From: Blastobasis lacticolella
Taxonomy: Eukaryota > Arthropoda > Insecta > Lepidoptera > Blastobasidae
Direction: 5' to 3'
DNA: 64,000 bases
Assembly (NCBI GenBank): GCA_905147135.1
Contig: LR990044.1
Coordinates: forward strand, 19,661,622-19,725,621
In this document: positions 47,201 to 57,959 of the stretch, piece by piece
Layout of the letters: every line of letters begins with the position of its first letter
How positions within the stretch are numbered: the stretch's first letter is position 1
The notes under the pieces: generated by a model
What the model was told of the DNA's origin: nothing
Seen by the model: only the letters and a program-made list of their open reading frames with translations
The model's database searches: none
Program-made: the position numbers and the translations under genes

Positions 47201-50200
47201 TGGGCACCAGCGCCGCCAGCTTCGTGATCCAGCTGTTGATCTTGTCCCGCCGCCGGCGCTCCACCTCGTTGTGGGTCGCGCGACGCTTGTCGTCTCGCTG
47301 GGGGTAGGGTTACATTGTACGTAAAAAATCTGTTCGTCTGTAAAGTCGGTTTACTGACGATAGTTGAACGTGAAAACGTCATAAGAAAATACAGATGGAA
47401 TGGCTGCATTTTTCAAAAGAAAATTTTAATTTTATTTGTTTGATAGATATTTTGTATGGATATAGAAAAGGAGGTAAATGGAAATCACAATTGAATTGAT
47501 CAAGTTACATTTATTTGTACGCATAAATACAATTATGAATTTTTTTTTTTTACAATGTAAATGTTGTTTTTACAGTAGGTAAAGATGCGATGGATTGACA
47601 TCGTCGAGTCGAACGCGAGAGCCAACGGCTTACGACGCGAGGATGCCGAAGATCGGGCGAAGTGGAGAAAGCAAAGCAGGAAAGCGGACCCTGGCATTTC
47701 CGGTAGGTTTTGTTAGTAGGTTTCAAAAAGCATCAATAGATGGCGCTCCCACAATGTTGGTAATAGAAGGTTGGTTAGGAATGCTTTAGATATTGGAAAA
47801 CTGCTCATTGAACGGAACTCTATATATTTTTTTTGCCACTAAGGAACCAGCAGTGGTGGGCAACGGGTTCCCCCAACAAGCTTACGGCCTGCCTGATGGT
47901 AAGCAGTCACCGCAACCTGTGGACGTTTGCAATACCAGGGGCATCACCCACACGTCGCCGACCCCGTAAAAGCCTTTTTACCCCTTTCTTAAAGAATTCC
48001 ATGTTGTTTATTTGGTTCCAATCGATTTTTTCGTTTTCGCGACTTCAAAAACCACGAGATGGCGTTACTGTGGCTCTGTCAAAAAGCCCTGTCATTGGGT
48101 GGAATATATTCTTTACAACAGTTGTTTCTGTTCAATAGCACGACAGTATTTTGACAACAGACCTTACGACTCACTACCGCCATCTGGAATAGTGAAAACC
48201 CTTATGGAACGGAATTCTAAGTTCATGAATTTTGAAAGTAATGTCTAACAACCGACAATGCCACGAGGTTGCGGAGCTAATCCGTGCATTGTCACAATAC
48301 TATTATAACCGAATGATAATATTAGTTTGCATTAGGTTTTAATTCGGTCAGTTTAGGTCAGTGTATTGTGACAATGGATAAAGGAGTTCCAGTAACTTCG
48401 GACAATGTCGTTTGTTATATGTTACCTTCAGATAGCTTAACAAGCTAGTCGTTTAACCGGCTAATTTACCCATACGGCGGTGACATAATATACATAAGTC
48501 CAGGGATATGTGAGAAGACCGAGCGAAGTGGAAGAGAAAAAGTAGGAAAGCAGACCCTGGCATAAACCAGAATTTTATTACGATGTGTTTTAGAAAGTAG
48601 AAATTGTTATTGTACCATTTCTAAAGACACAAATTTAAACAAGTATGATAACTTAATTGCTATGGTAAATTACACGTTTACATTATTTTAACAAACCTTT
48701 TTCGTAGTGACAGCTTTCGCTTGCAGCGTTTGTGTTTTCCGGATGACCTTCTTCTGTGCAGACGCTCCAGAGTACATGTCAGCTGGATTTTCGATAACGT
48801 AGTACTCAGCACTTGGAATACCTAAAACAATTTAAACTATTTTTATTGAGCGTACTTTCAATTTAGTTCCTTATAATACAATTTTCAAACATGCATGACG
48901 CATGTCTAAATATATATGTTTAAGCAAAATTGTTGTTTTACAAAAGCCAGGTGAATATTCTAAACAAGCCTGTGCACCTGCTTAATGGTTCCATGTTTTC
49001 TTCTGAACCCAAACTGATCTATGGGAATTAACTATTTTGCATAAATTATTGGCGTAATTCTTTCTAGAAACAGTGTTTCCAAGAGCTTTGAAACAATGGC
49101 AGTAGATTAGTCGGTAAGATTTTCTATCTGTTAATGATTTTTCAGGTTTAGGTATCATTTTCTTTAATATTTCTGGTGCAATCGGATCATAGCCAGGTAG
49201 AGCTCGTCTAATTTAAAATGACGCGCCCCACTATCGCATTAACGCACACAAGCAAGTTTAAAATAAGGACGCAATACATGCCGTTGTAATTGGTCATTCA
49301 GTTCATTCAGCCGATAAGATTCAAACGTCGGAGCACGCGCCGTTCATTGGCTCCCACACAGATGAAGTGTCGTTATTAATACAGTGTAAACTCTTTATAA
49401 CGTTATCCTTTATAACGATAATAGTAGTTTATGCAACTGTCATATAAAAGGGGGTATTAAAACATGATAATAGTTTGACACGAGTGTTTTAATACCTAAT
49501 TATATGCAGTTGCATACACTACTTTATCTACACTCATATTTTTATGTTAAAATATCGTACCTATAATTTTCTCAACTTAGCTGGAAGTAAGTCAGTTCTG
49601 TTGTATCTACGCGTCAAGGATATCAAGCGGCGGGAAATTCACTTAACTAAGTATTGTCACATTTATCTATTTATTTGCTTAAAATAAGGAAAACATTCAC
49701 AAACACAAATTACAACAATTACAATAAATATTCTGTTTAGCGGGAAAATAATTACACAGAATATAAACAGGAAAATTTAAATTTTGAATTTGTTAAAGAC
49801 ATCTAAGTATTCAGCCTACATTACGCCGTGTCCCAGCGCCCGACAAAAAATTAAAAAATAAAAGTGTTGCATAATGATTAAAAAGTTATTTTACGATACA
49901 GCTGTAATGAAAATAGTATGGGAAATGCTGTATCGAAAAGTAATTTTTTAAAATTTTATAGTCTGGCGTGAAAAAAGTCTATCCTTAAACGACTGTTTTC
50001 GAATATGTAATTGGAACATTATGCTATGAGTGTAGATAAACTCCCTATAACGTTGAAGTGAGCCCAACTTGGTTGGTTTGCGTTAAAACCCACATATTGA
50101 AACACTCTTTATAGCGATACGCCATTCTCTATTACGAAGAAATGTGTTCATATTTTTAGACAGTAAATATTTATTATCGGTATTATTGTTTATGTTATGT

Positions 50201-52612
50201 TATCAGGTAACAAAAGACTTTGAAGCTCCGAAACATTCGAGGTCATCATCATCATCATCATCACTTGGTACTTATCGTATTATCAGTCGTACAAAACAAG
50301 TACTGGCATAGCAAAAAACGTCAGACAAAGTTATCAGACTATATGTGTAAACAATAATTTATAAGCATTGATTATCTAAGATTCTTGTTAATTTGGTTTT
50401 TTTTTTGTTCACTCCATATAACGATAACTCTCTATAACGACAAAAAATGCTCAGTCCCTTAAGTTTCGTTATAAAGAGTTTACACTGTATTTGCACTCAC
50501 ACATCGAAATCAACTAACTAAGTAGTGGGGCGCGTCATCTTAGACTAGACGAGCTCTACCTTGTTTTGGTGAATACGTTTGGTGGCAGATTTCACCTCGG
50601 CAACAGACATTTTTGTCTATTGGAGGATCAAGTTGGTCGCAACCTCCGTTACAGTGGATCTTACAAACTTACTACTTGGAAAATATTGCTGAGGTGCAGA
50701 GTAAGAGTACTAGCTTTATCTGTCACTGTTAACCAGTGCATGTTGCATCTTCTCTCATTATAGGAGTAACCTGATTGTTACTCCTTCACGGAAAAACTAC
50801 TGAACGGATTTTGATGAAATTTGGCGTTAATGTCCCGGATGTACTCTCGCGCACGAGGGCTCGGGTCCGCCTTGACCATGTTCCAGGATTTAGCCGATCA
50901 GGTATAGTGGAACAACTGCCACCTGACCTCTGTGACCCTGATATCTGAACCTGACCAGATTGGAACATAATAACACATACAGTTGACTGAATGTGCAGGA
51001 TTTATCACTATGTGTTCCCTTATCATAAGAGCTTTATTGGTACATGGCTGCAGTCGTATTCGAACCAGGGACCTCTCGCTTACGAGTGGGACCCCATAAA
51101 CACGAGGCCACCGACGCTCCTTTGATGAAATTTGGCAGTAACATAGCTTATAGTACACAGGGTTTAATTTATCCCGAAATTCCCGCAGGAAAAGGTCTGG
51201 AAGGTTATCACCGAATTTTAAGTGGACGAAGTTGTGGGCATAAGCTATTATTAGATAAATCAGTTAAGTAATAAAACTGTTTCGGTTTTCTTCTGTCAAT
51301 ACCAAGATTATGGAGATAGTCAATCTAGGTCACGTTGCTGATATGTAGGCATTCAACTCACTGCGTGTTGGAGAATGTGCTGGTACATTGTTGGTTGGTT
51401 CGTCTGCCATTTGCACAATTTTGTATGTAACACCAGCTGTAAATGATAATGTATTGCATTAAATCCCAAGACTTATAGAATCTACTACTATGAGACTATT
51501 GGAAACTACGGCAAAAGGCATGACTTCTACAATATTCTACATCAATCTTAACAAACATTCATAGGGTGTAAATAAAATACTTATTTAATATTATCACACA
51601 ATGAGAATAGGCAGTCATAATTGCAAAGAGACCCACTTTGTAAGTGGTATCTTATGTCATAAGAATCCGTGAGCATTATGCTTGAATTGTTGGAATTTAT
51701 AGATAGATCTATTAACACTATCTTGCTCATACAAAAACATAATACAGTACAGTTAAAATCAGTAAGAGGCCGTTCAGCAAAGGCTACAAGCAATCTCTTC
51801 CAGGCAACCTTTACAGAAATAAAGAAGAGAGATAGAACAGCAGAGTTGAGCATTGACAAGTATTAAAACAATTTGCCACAAACACATAATTAAAAAACAG
51901 TGAACGGCATGTAGGAATTGTAAACAAACAATGTGCTACCACAGAATATTAATCCTACACATAAAAAAATTTATGGTAACGATAATTGCTTATTAACACT
52001 TACATAAATCCCTGAAACTGTAGCTAGAACTATTTTCGTCCTCGTTAGCGTCCAGATACTGCTGGGACACTAATTGAGACTTCTCCTCGCTGCTACCTGA
52101 AATTGAAGTATAATTGAATTTAACCTTAATTCAATAACAGTCACTTTATAATTAACGAGTTACCACAGGTATGGTAGTCAGTGGTATAGGCCCTCGTCAT
52201 CAGGCATCTTTACAAGGAATTTGTGATGCTGGAGTAGGTTTGGCGATAATATAGCCAACAATACCAGGTTGTAAAGTAAACAATAATATTTGAGTGGGGT
52301 TGTAGGACATTGAAATTGTAGAGAAGCAACACGACTCACCGAAAGATCCTTCATCAACCATTCCTAATAATTCGCTGTCGGCACTGCAATGCAAATCTCT
52401 TATTAGTCGTCTCATAGAAGGAAAGCACCAAGACAACGCTTGCCAAGTTGCAAAATGCATGGAACGTTGACCTTCGCAGTTCACAAATTGTATTTATATT
52501 TTCAATTATGTAATACATAACGTAACGGCCCAATAAGCACCAATATTTACCTGTTATCGAGAGAATTTTCGTGTAAGTCAATGTCACAATCAATTTCTAC
52601 TTTTAGTGCCAT
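44221..52612 (-). CDS. Usf: Upstream stimulatory factor (USF), bHLH-leucine-zipper transcription factor
   Basis: Six coding exons in minus order: 52612-52551, 52383-52340, 52096-52004, 48821-48697, 47297-47113, 44380-44221. Phases agree across all joins (669 nt, 222 aa). The N-terminal acidic region (MALKVEIDCDIDLHENSLDN...) is followed by a USF-specific-region-like SAEYYVIENPADMYSG, then the basic helix RRATHNEVERRRRDKINSW with the H, E and R contact residues for CANNTG, helix 2 (SKGGILAKACDHITELT) and a leucine zipper (LEKLEVDNDKLVLELLRLNQ...). The final exon ends KGQKS. USF proteins bind E-boxes (CACGTG) as dimers in the nucleus and drive many housekeeping and metabolic promoters. The first half of bHLHZip lies in one GC-rich exon, the zipper in the next. 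Start chosen as the first ATG of an exon with a consensus donor. Introns 3 and 5 are large and transposon-filled. Confidence 0.94.
44632..44660. repeat. (AATG)n microsatellite
   Basis: Several AATG units followed by 'atttattgcttcaaaatgtg', again suggesting the simple tail of a reverse-oriented LINE. Confidence 0.85.
45015..46100 (+). pseudogene. Jockey-like LINE, 5'-truncated, with stop codons, in USF intron 5
   Basis: Reads ...SYVKDRKFRVQLEGSVS, then IYAGVPQGSVLGPVLYTIYT, the catalytic YADD, 'IQHWLDK' and a stop, then EHVKYLGMLLDRKLNWKHHI, a stop after MPIWT, GIQLWGPAS and on to the conserved C-terminal RFQNITLKTITNAPWYIKN. It ends in an A-rich tail (ggaagagaaaaaaaagg) near 46095. Palm and thumb remain; endonuclease and fingers are gone. 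At least three in-frame stops mark it as dead. Orientation is opposite to USF. Confidence 0.88.
46517..46919. mobile_element. GC-rich TTAA-flanked fold-back element
   Basis: GCGAGCGGCCACACAGAAAA at the left is inverted near 46880-46905; further in, 'aaaacatacag' and 'gacacg' words repeat in inverse on the right. TTAA stands at both boundaries (46517-46520 and 46916-46919), which would fit a piggyBac-type target. The long open frames on both strands come from this GC-rich repeat. Confidence 0.5.
47584..47697 (+). mobile_element. LINE C-terminal fragment (ADPGIS motif)
   Basis: Encodes MRWIDIVESNARANGLRRED then AEDRAKWRKQSRKADPGIS, the 'W.d.V..d....g....DA.DR..WR...RKADP' end of insect LINE polymerases. 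A second scrap is at 48510-48560. It is directly followed by a deleted MITE-1. Confidence 0.75.
47695..47810. mobile_element. MITE-1 copy 4, internally deleted
   Basis: Only about 115 bp: the left end (tttccggtaggttttgttag...agatggcg) joins through a short linker to the right end (tagatattggaaaactgctc). Confidence 0.8.
47835..48005 (-). mobile_element. LINE 3' end fragment R, copy 2
   Basis: Same sequence as 23680-23850: 'cctgatggtaagcagtcacc', 'tgcaataccaggggcatcac', 'gcctttttacccctttctta'. Confidence 0.75.
49196..50560. mobile_element. MITE-2, copy interrupted by a 1.1 kb TIR element
   Basis: Left part 49196-49381 and right part 50488-50560 together equal the uninterrupted MITE-2 at 23953-24210 (reverse complement). 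The break is at a TA that is duplicated. It lies within a LINE reverse-transcriptase fragment. Confidence 0.93.
49382..50487. mobile_element. TA-inserting TIR element (CAGTGTAAACTCTTTATAAC)
   Basis: 1106 bp; exact inverted ends CAGTGTAAACTCTTTATAAC plus G, flanked by TA on both sides. TA duplication and CAGTG ends point to the Tc1/mariner/pogo group. 'ctctataacg/cgttata' words recur near both ends. No transposase frame is seen. Inside are a 99 bp near-palindrome (49424-49522) and a 16 bp inverted pair TTTATCTACACTCATA (49523-49538 and 50025-50040), suggesting a further insertion. Confidence 0.9.
50790..51260 (+). mobile_element. Helitron-type repeat interrupted by SINE2
   Basis: 'ctgaacggattttgatgaaa' then, after the SINE, 'tgatgaaatttggcagtaac', 'ggtttaatttatcccgaaat' and 'aagttgtgggcataagcta'. 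This text is typical of a very common insect repeat thought to be Helitron-derived; the class is inferred. Confidence 0.5.
50826..51120 (-). mobile_element. SINE2 full-length with 16 bp target-site duplication
   Basis: TTTGATGAAATTTGGC stands exactly on both sides (50810-50825 and 51121-51136). The element contains all SINE2 cores and the head ending GGCCACCGACGCTC on plus. This fixes SINE2 length at about 295 bp and proves retroposition. Confidence 0.9.
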
Positions 52613-52666
52613 TTGCGCGTAATTATTTTGAATTTTCACAACTTGATCACGGGGACAAATAAAAGG

Positions 52667-52674
52667 TCATGTGA
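52667..52674. promoter_or_regulatory. E-box/M-box TCATGTGA upstream of the USF start codon
   Basis: TCATGTGA (core CATGTG) 55 bp before the USF ATG. It is a recognised bHLH-zipper target type; self-regulation is a guess. Confidence 0.35.
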
Positions 52675-52979
52675 TGTGTTCATAGACAATATAAATTAGG
52701 GCAGCGGTGTGGCCATAGTGTGATTTAAATTGTACAAAATTAAATGGATTTGGGTAGAAAATAATAAACTCCCCAAAATAGCAAAGAAATATAAAATAAA
52801 ATTTTAAGTTATAATTATTTCGTACCTTTAAATAAAAGTAGAAATATAGTAATTATATTAAATAACAACCATACTGGATAGCCAACTTCGAGTGGTCGTT
52901 TCGTGTACCTACGTCACATACGTAAAGATGAAAAAAATTTTTGTCTTAGAGGTACTACCGCCTATTTTCAAATAATCGC

Positions 52980-53130
52980 CGCCATCTTGATCCCATCATG
53001 TGGAATGACGTTACAGAATTCGTACTGCTGAACTCAGTATCGGTCAGAATGAATGAACTGAATGGGGAGTGGGGGTGTATAGTAACGACCCGTTTTACAC
53101 TTTGATTTTGAAGCATCGTACTTTTTAATT
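52980..53130 (+). mobile_element. LINE 3' end (WNDVTEFVPP family), plus orientation
   Basis: 'tggaatgacgttacagaatt' and 'tatcggtcagaatgaatgaa' match the antisense of 28795-28860. Confidence 0.6.
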
Positions 53131-53880
53131 TCAACTATTTCTTTAAATTAAAAAGTAAGTTCTAATAATACAATTTTTCTGGAAAAAAACCTAACGCCCT
53201 CCTTCATGAAATTATGATTCATATCAAATATGTCAATATTTGACATAGTAAACACTGACATCATACAGTATAAACAGACTAAATTTAAATGGTGTACGAA
53301 AGCGGCTTATTAAGGTTATAGACTGCTCACTAGCGTCAAGTTATATTTCCTCTATATAGTTTATGTAAAGGTGTATGTAAGATGGGAAATGAAAATGAAA
53401 AAAGTATTTATTGAATTAGGATTACGTTAATTAATCTATTTTCAAAATTCTAACGGAAAGCAAAGGGAAAGTTAAGCGAGCTCACCCAGGTAGGGGGCGA
53501 TGCATGCAGACCGATGCGCACGAACGCTCACTCCGGCGATACACCGGGCACCGATACACACCACGCACATAACCGCCTAGGCAAATCATGTGCGGCGCGT
53601 GCCCAGCTCAAGCCAGCCCGCCGGAGCTCTCACCCGCACGCACCAGCCTGCCTAACCGGGTCACCCCCTGAGCTCGGAACAAGTAAATAAAAAGAATGTC
53701 GTCTGTCTGTCAGTATGTCGCTTCAGTTAGGAAAATGACTATCTGTGGGAGAAAGAAACGGCAAGAAACCCACAGGTACATTTAAATATGATTACACTGT
53801 ATTGATACATTTGTCAATTTAATTTAATTTTAGTGAACCTGATTTGATTGGAATATGATGTGGACCCCTACAATTCGGTT
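53131..53880. other. No gene; GC-rich patch 53470-53690
   Basis: Otherwise AT-rich. The GC-rich patch has no coding signature. Confidence 0.4.
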
Positions 53881-53884
53881 AATA

Positions 53885-54448
53885 CAGGGTGTTCGGCAGA
53901 TCGTTGAACTTACGAAAATGGGGGGTAGATGGGGTCGTCTCCTACCTATTCAGCCAATAAAAAAAATCCTGGTCATAAAAAACAGTTTATATGATTTTTT
54001 TTTATATTTTTTGAAATTTCGCCACTTTCATACCTTTGAACCCCTATAACTTTTTCTTTTAAATAGCTCCAAGTCTTGACTAAAAATGGGATTATTTTAT
54101 TCATGCGATTGAGATGTAGGCGCCTGCGGTGCTCCAAAAGTGAACGAGAGAAAATATATGTGCTGCAGAGAGTAAAGAGAGAGAAGATAGCCATTATGAA
54201 TGAGCAAGAATTAAAAAAAATCTAGCAATAACCTGTAACAAATATTAATTTTCCAAGGACCTATTATTTTTTAAGATTCCTTTAAAAAAAATTCAAGGGT
54301 TCAAAGGTACAAAAGTGGCGAAATTTCAAAAAATATAAAAAAAATCCTATAAAAAGTTTTTGACCAGGAATTTTTTTATTGGCTGAATAGATAGGAGACG
54401 GCCCCACCTACCTCCCATTTTCGTTCAAACGATCTGCCGAACACCCTG
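53885..54448. mobile_element. Long-TIR element (CAGGGTGTTCGGCAGATCGT), TA-flanked
   Basis: 564 bp with arms of about 150 bp (53885-54047 and 54296-54448), nearly complementary from end to end, flanked by TA. Non-coding middle of about 250 bp. Likely a Tc1/mariner-type fold-back MITE. Confidence 0.92.
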
Positions 54449-55250
54449 TATAACTAATTATAAGAATAAAAAAAATATATAATTATAAAAAAAGACATAG
54501 TACAGCAAAAGCAGGCCAGTCCACCAAGGCAGCACCCGTTCACGAGCATGACGCAGGGCCCAGCCATCGTCCATCGTCCATATTTGAGGGAAGAGAAGGA
54601 CCCGACCCCCACGCCACCACCAGGCAGACTTTTAAGAGAGCATGCACTGCCAATGTCGTAAATATTTAAAAAAGATTTGTTATTGAACTACTATTTCACA
54701 TCAAATCATCCTCACCCAATTTACAAAATTGTAAATTTATAAATAACTTTATATTTTGAAGAGCTAGTAGTACCTACACCATACATTTTTGTCATTGATA
54801 TATTCATCAATTTAATAATAGGCTTTTTTCATTGAAGTGTTTTCACCTTTTCTTGAAATTGAGATTCAGGCTCATTAATAATACCTACATTCAGGAATGT
54901 GATTATAAAATCTTATAGGTACGGTTACCTATAAAAGACGAGTAAAGAAAGTTAATTTATCAATTTCTTTAAATAATTCTTTGATCAAATCACGTCGACG
55001 TAATCCATATATTGCTCTTACAGCTCGTTTTTGTAGTTGATGCCGTACGACATAATACTATGAAAATATCTATAATAACTTATCTTGCTGTATTCACATC
55101 CGTTTGCCTCCTTATTCGCCATACGGCAAATACAGCCGAACTTAACCTACTAGACCAGGGATCCCCAAACTATTTTGGACAAGTGACCCCTTTTCCAAAA
55201 TGAACTGTTACCTCAGACCCCCATGGCCAAATTACCTATTTTTCAGATCA
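54449..55250. other. No recognisable gene
   Basis: AT-rich. 'accagggatccccaaact' at 55158 resembles a hAT end, but no partner end was found. Confidence 0.4.
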
Positions 55251-55251
55251 A

Positions 55252-55382
55252 CCCCCTTATTCATAATGGTCCGCTAACAGCTGCTACAGAATGTTATTTT
55301 TCATTCTGACTTAGGTCAATAGAAGAAGACAGAGTGAGAATTAGCAATGTTTTAAGTTAGCAGACTATTATAAATAAGGGGG
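55252..55382. mobile_element. Small MITE (CCCCCTTATTCATAATGGTC)
   Basis: 131 bp; the left end is matched inversely by GTTAGCAGACTATTATAAAT plus AAGGGGG at the right, about 28 bp with few mismatches. Confidence 0.8.
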
Positions 55383-57100
55383 CCTATCTTTAGTTTTTTC
55401 CTATTGATACAAAATACCTAGGTACTAAGGTACCAATTGGAAAACTTTGCAACTTTGGAAAATGTTGTGTTTACCACTTTTTCAGTCACTTTACTTTACT
55501 TAATTTAGCTATGTAATAACTTTGTAATCTCTTGAAATAAATGAGTACTTATATGAGTTATTATCGTTCAAGCTCAAACAAATTACAAAACGCAAATATA
55601 CTTTCAACCTAAGTGCAAGCTCGTTAAATAGTAAAATATCAGAAACATGATGGACACCGGTCTAAAATTATTCAAACTATTTTTACAAACATTTTGAATA
55701 ATGGCACCACTTAACTGATTTTCATGAGGTCGGGGAAAAATCCTACTTTGACGCAAGCATTAAAAATGTAAGCTAAATACGGTGCTAAAATATCAACAAC
55801 AGTACTTATAACTCTGACTGACATTCCACAAATATCTTCCGTATTTTTCAATTAAATGCTCAACTAAATGCCAGTAAAATACAACTAACTTAAAAATAAC
55901 TACTTAAGTTCTTCATGTCTCCACATGTTGGCCCATACATTTATTATTGTTATTCCTGAACAGACAGGCAGTTGGAACAACTGATGTGTCTGTATCACAC
56001 TTCTTCATCTTCAGCTTAAGAACAATTCTTAATAATAAAAAAAATTCTTTAAATATTCATCCAATCGGTTTTTAAAGGTATTGGTACACGGTGCTGATAC
56101 CACTTGCTTGCGTAACTCATTCTGAATTGCTACGACTACATTGCTAAAGAAATGCTTGTGCGGGTTGCTGTGTCAATTTTAAATTGTGACCTCTTAATCG
56201 TGTGTTCTTATCTCGGTTTAATACTTGTGCAAAGTTATTCACATTGTAATATCCATTTAAGATTTTGTGCACTTCTATTAGGTCTCCATGCTGGCTTGCG
56301 TAGCTTGTTTAGTTTTAGGTTCTCTAGTCTTTATTTAATAATTATTTCATTTCTTCAATTGTTTTGGAATTTTAGTTAAACTTGCGACTGCGAACTAGCG
56401 AAATTTGCAAAAAATTTGTCAAAACTTTGACTCTTCTCTATTGTCTATTAGGGATGTAGTAGGCATCAAAAGTGTCGATATTATGTAGATACATTATTAT
56501 TTTCTTATCATTATTCATCTTAATTGATTATTGTACATTATCGACTATTTGGACCTAGGGATTTGGATTATTATTCACTCTGAAAAGTAAAGCGCCTTGG
56601 AAATTTGTAAAATAATGAAGACGTCCATCTTATACAACAAGATAAAAGAAAAATAGCTAAAAGAAGGTCTTTGGCGAACATGTTGAGCCTCCTTAATGGA
56701 AACACTACAGAATTGTTTTTTTTATTCATAGTCGGCTACACCATACTCTAGTGTCTATGATTTATTTATCCTCCAACTAGATGTCAAAGCTGAAATTTTT
56801 ATAAATGTTGTCTTTCGCGGTGTTTTCAAAAAATCAAAACATTCATTGCAAAAGGTTACCGTATAGTTCATAGTTTGTGGTTACCGTCATAACGTCGAGG
56901 TTTTGGTTTCGATTTACCACATTAGATAATTTCTTCTGTTGCCGTCTTTGGATATGCCATCGTACATAGGCCTCCGCTACGTTAACCTACCGCCAACTCT
57001 TTGAAACTCAAAACTTTATGAACGTTCTGTGTGCGGCGCCTTTCGCGATTTGGAATTAGATGGAAAATCATAAGCGATAGCGTTATTCGGTCTACCAGAA
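55383..57100. other. No confident gene
   Basis: AT-rich. Open frames (e.g. 56152-56379) lack domain signatures. Confidence 0.4.
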
Positions 57101-57331
57101 CTGCCGCACAAATTTAAAATGCAGTGAGTGCATTTTTTCACTTTTGGGTTTATTTTATTTTCGGAATCCAGGAAACGAAATCTACTCGAATCAGAGACCC
57201 GTTTTTTGATACCTACTCTGTTCTTTTTGTCAAAACAAAATTTGTTGCAAAAAAATAAAAACCTGTACTGGAAACACGTTTTTCTCAAAACTAGATAAAT
57301 GCACTCACTGCATTTTAATTTTGTACGGCAG
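57101..57331. mobile_element. MITE with 38 bp TIR (CTGCCGCACAAATTTAAAAT)
   Basis: 231 bp; the ends carry AATGCAGTGAGTGCATTT in inverse orientation, itself containing the palindrome TGCAGTGAGTGCA. AGAA lies immediately outside both ends, possibly the target duplication. Confidence 0.88.
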
Positions 57332-57572
57332 AGAAGGAGTATGAATAATATGAGCTATTGCATCTACGTAATCATTAGAGCGTGCCGAAGCTAGTCCTGG
57401 CGTTGAAATCTAAAATTTAATTTTTATTTGAAATTTAATGTCCTTACTTCCTAAAGTCCCTCCTATTCCAAAAGTTGACCAATTCTTGCTAGGTATTTGG
57501 GTTCCGCTGACCCACTGAGACATTTAAAATTTGACATCCTCACACCTAAAACATACACTGCCAAACTTACAC

Positions 57573-57842
57573 TTACCACAAACCAATCCGCAAACTTAGG
57601 TACTCACTCAAGTTGGTAAATCGGCCATCGCGATGCTCAACATGCCAGACCGCATAGCAGCGTCCGGGGAACGCTCCAGGCCTTTGCTTTATCAAGCTGC
57701 AACTTCCAGAACTTAGCTCCACGAATGTCGCGGCGTCGCTCAAAGGATTCTTTGTCGCAAACTCTGCGTTCCTGGCAATCTTGTTAAACTTTGTGCTGGA
57801 TAAAAGATTTAAGCATAGTTTTGTACAGGTCCCGCCCGTCAA
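57573..57842 (-). CDS. Possible coding exon, unrecognised
   Basis: 89-codon open frame with balanced composition (MTGGTCTKLCLNLLSSTK... to HVEHRDGRFTNL) and a consensus-like donor (ttga|gtgagtacc) at its end near 57600. No family recognised, no partner exon found. It could be a first exon of a gene extending left, or chance. Confidence 0.25.
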   Translation of the reverse strand: MTGGTCTKLCLNLLSSTKFNKIARNAEFATKNPLSDAATFVELSSGSCSLIKQRPGAFPGRCYAVWHVEHRDGRFTNLSEYLSLRIGLW

Positions 57843-57959
57843 ATAAAAGGAACGCAGGTCGTTTTGAAGTGAGATAAGTTCTCAAATTATTTTTAATAAT
57901 AGGCTTTTATACCTACGCATTCTACATTAATTGGGTACCATCTACGATCAGTAGTAGTA

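Larger units (their letters stand above)
48935..50610 (-). pseudogene. Jockey-like reverse transcriptase fragment split by nested transposons
   Basis: From the right: 50610-50561 reads KMSVAEVKSATKRIHQN; after the inserted MITE-2 (50560-49196) the frame resumes with YDPIAPEILKKMIPKPEKSL and TDRKSYR, then shifts, and ends with GFRRKHGTIKQVHRL. These are the fingers-domain motifs of Jockey-type polymerases. The palm is missing. Confidence 0.75.

Noticed and set aside
47071..47409. 112-codon minus frame over the USF bHLH exon
   Set aside because: Out-of-frame shadow of the real exon 47297-47113, which reads RRATHNEVERRRRDKINSW in another frame.
48280..48380. Inverted pair 'attgtcacaatac' / 'gtattgtgacaat'
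   Set aside because: Only 13 bp arms with about 60 bp between and no wider symmetry; not enough to call an element.
55155..55200. hAT-type terminus 'cagggatccccaaact'
   Set aside because: No inverted partner or 8 bp duplication was found nearby.
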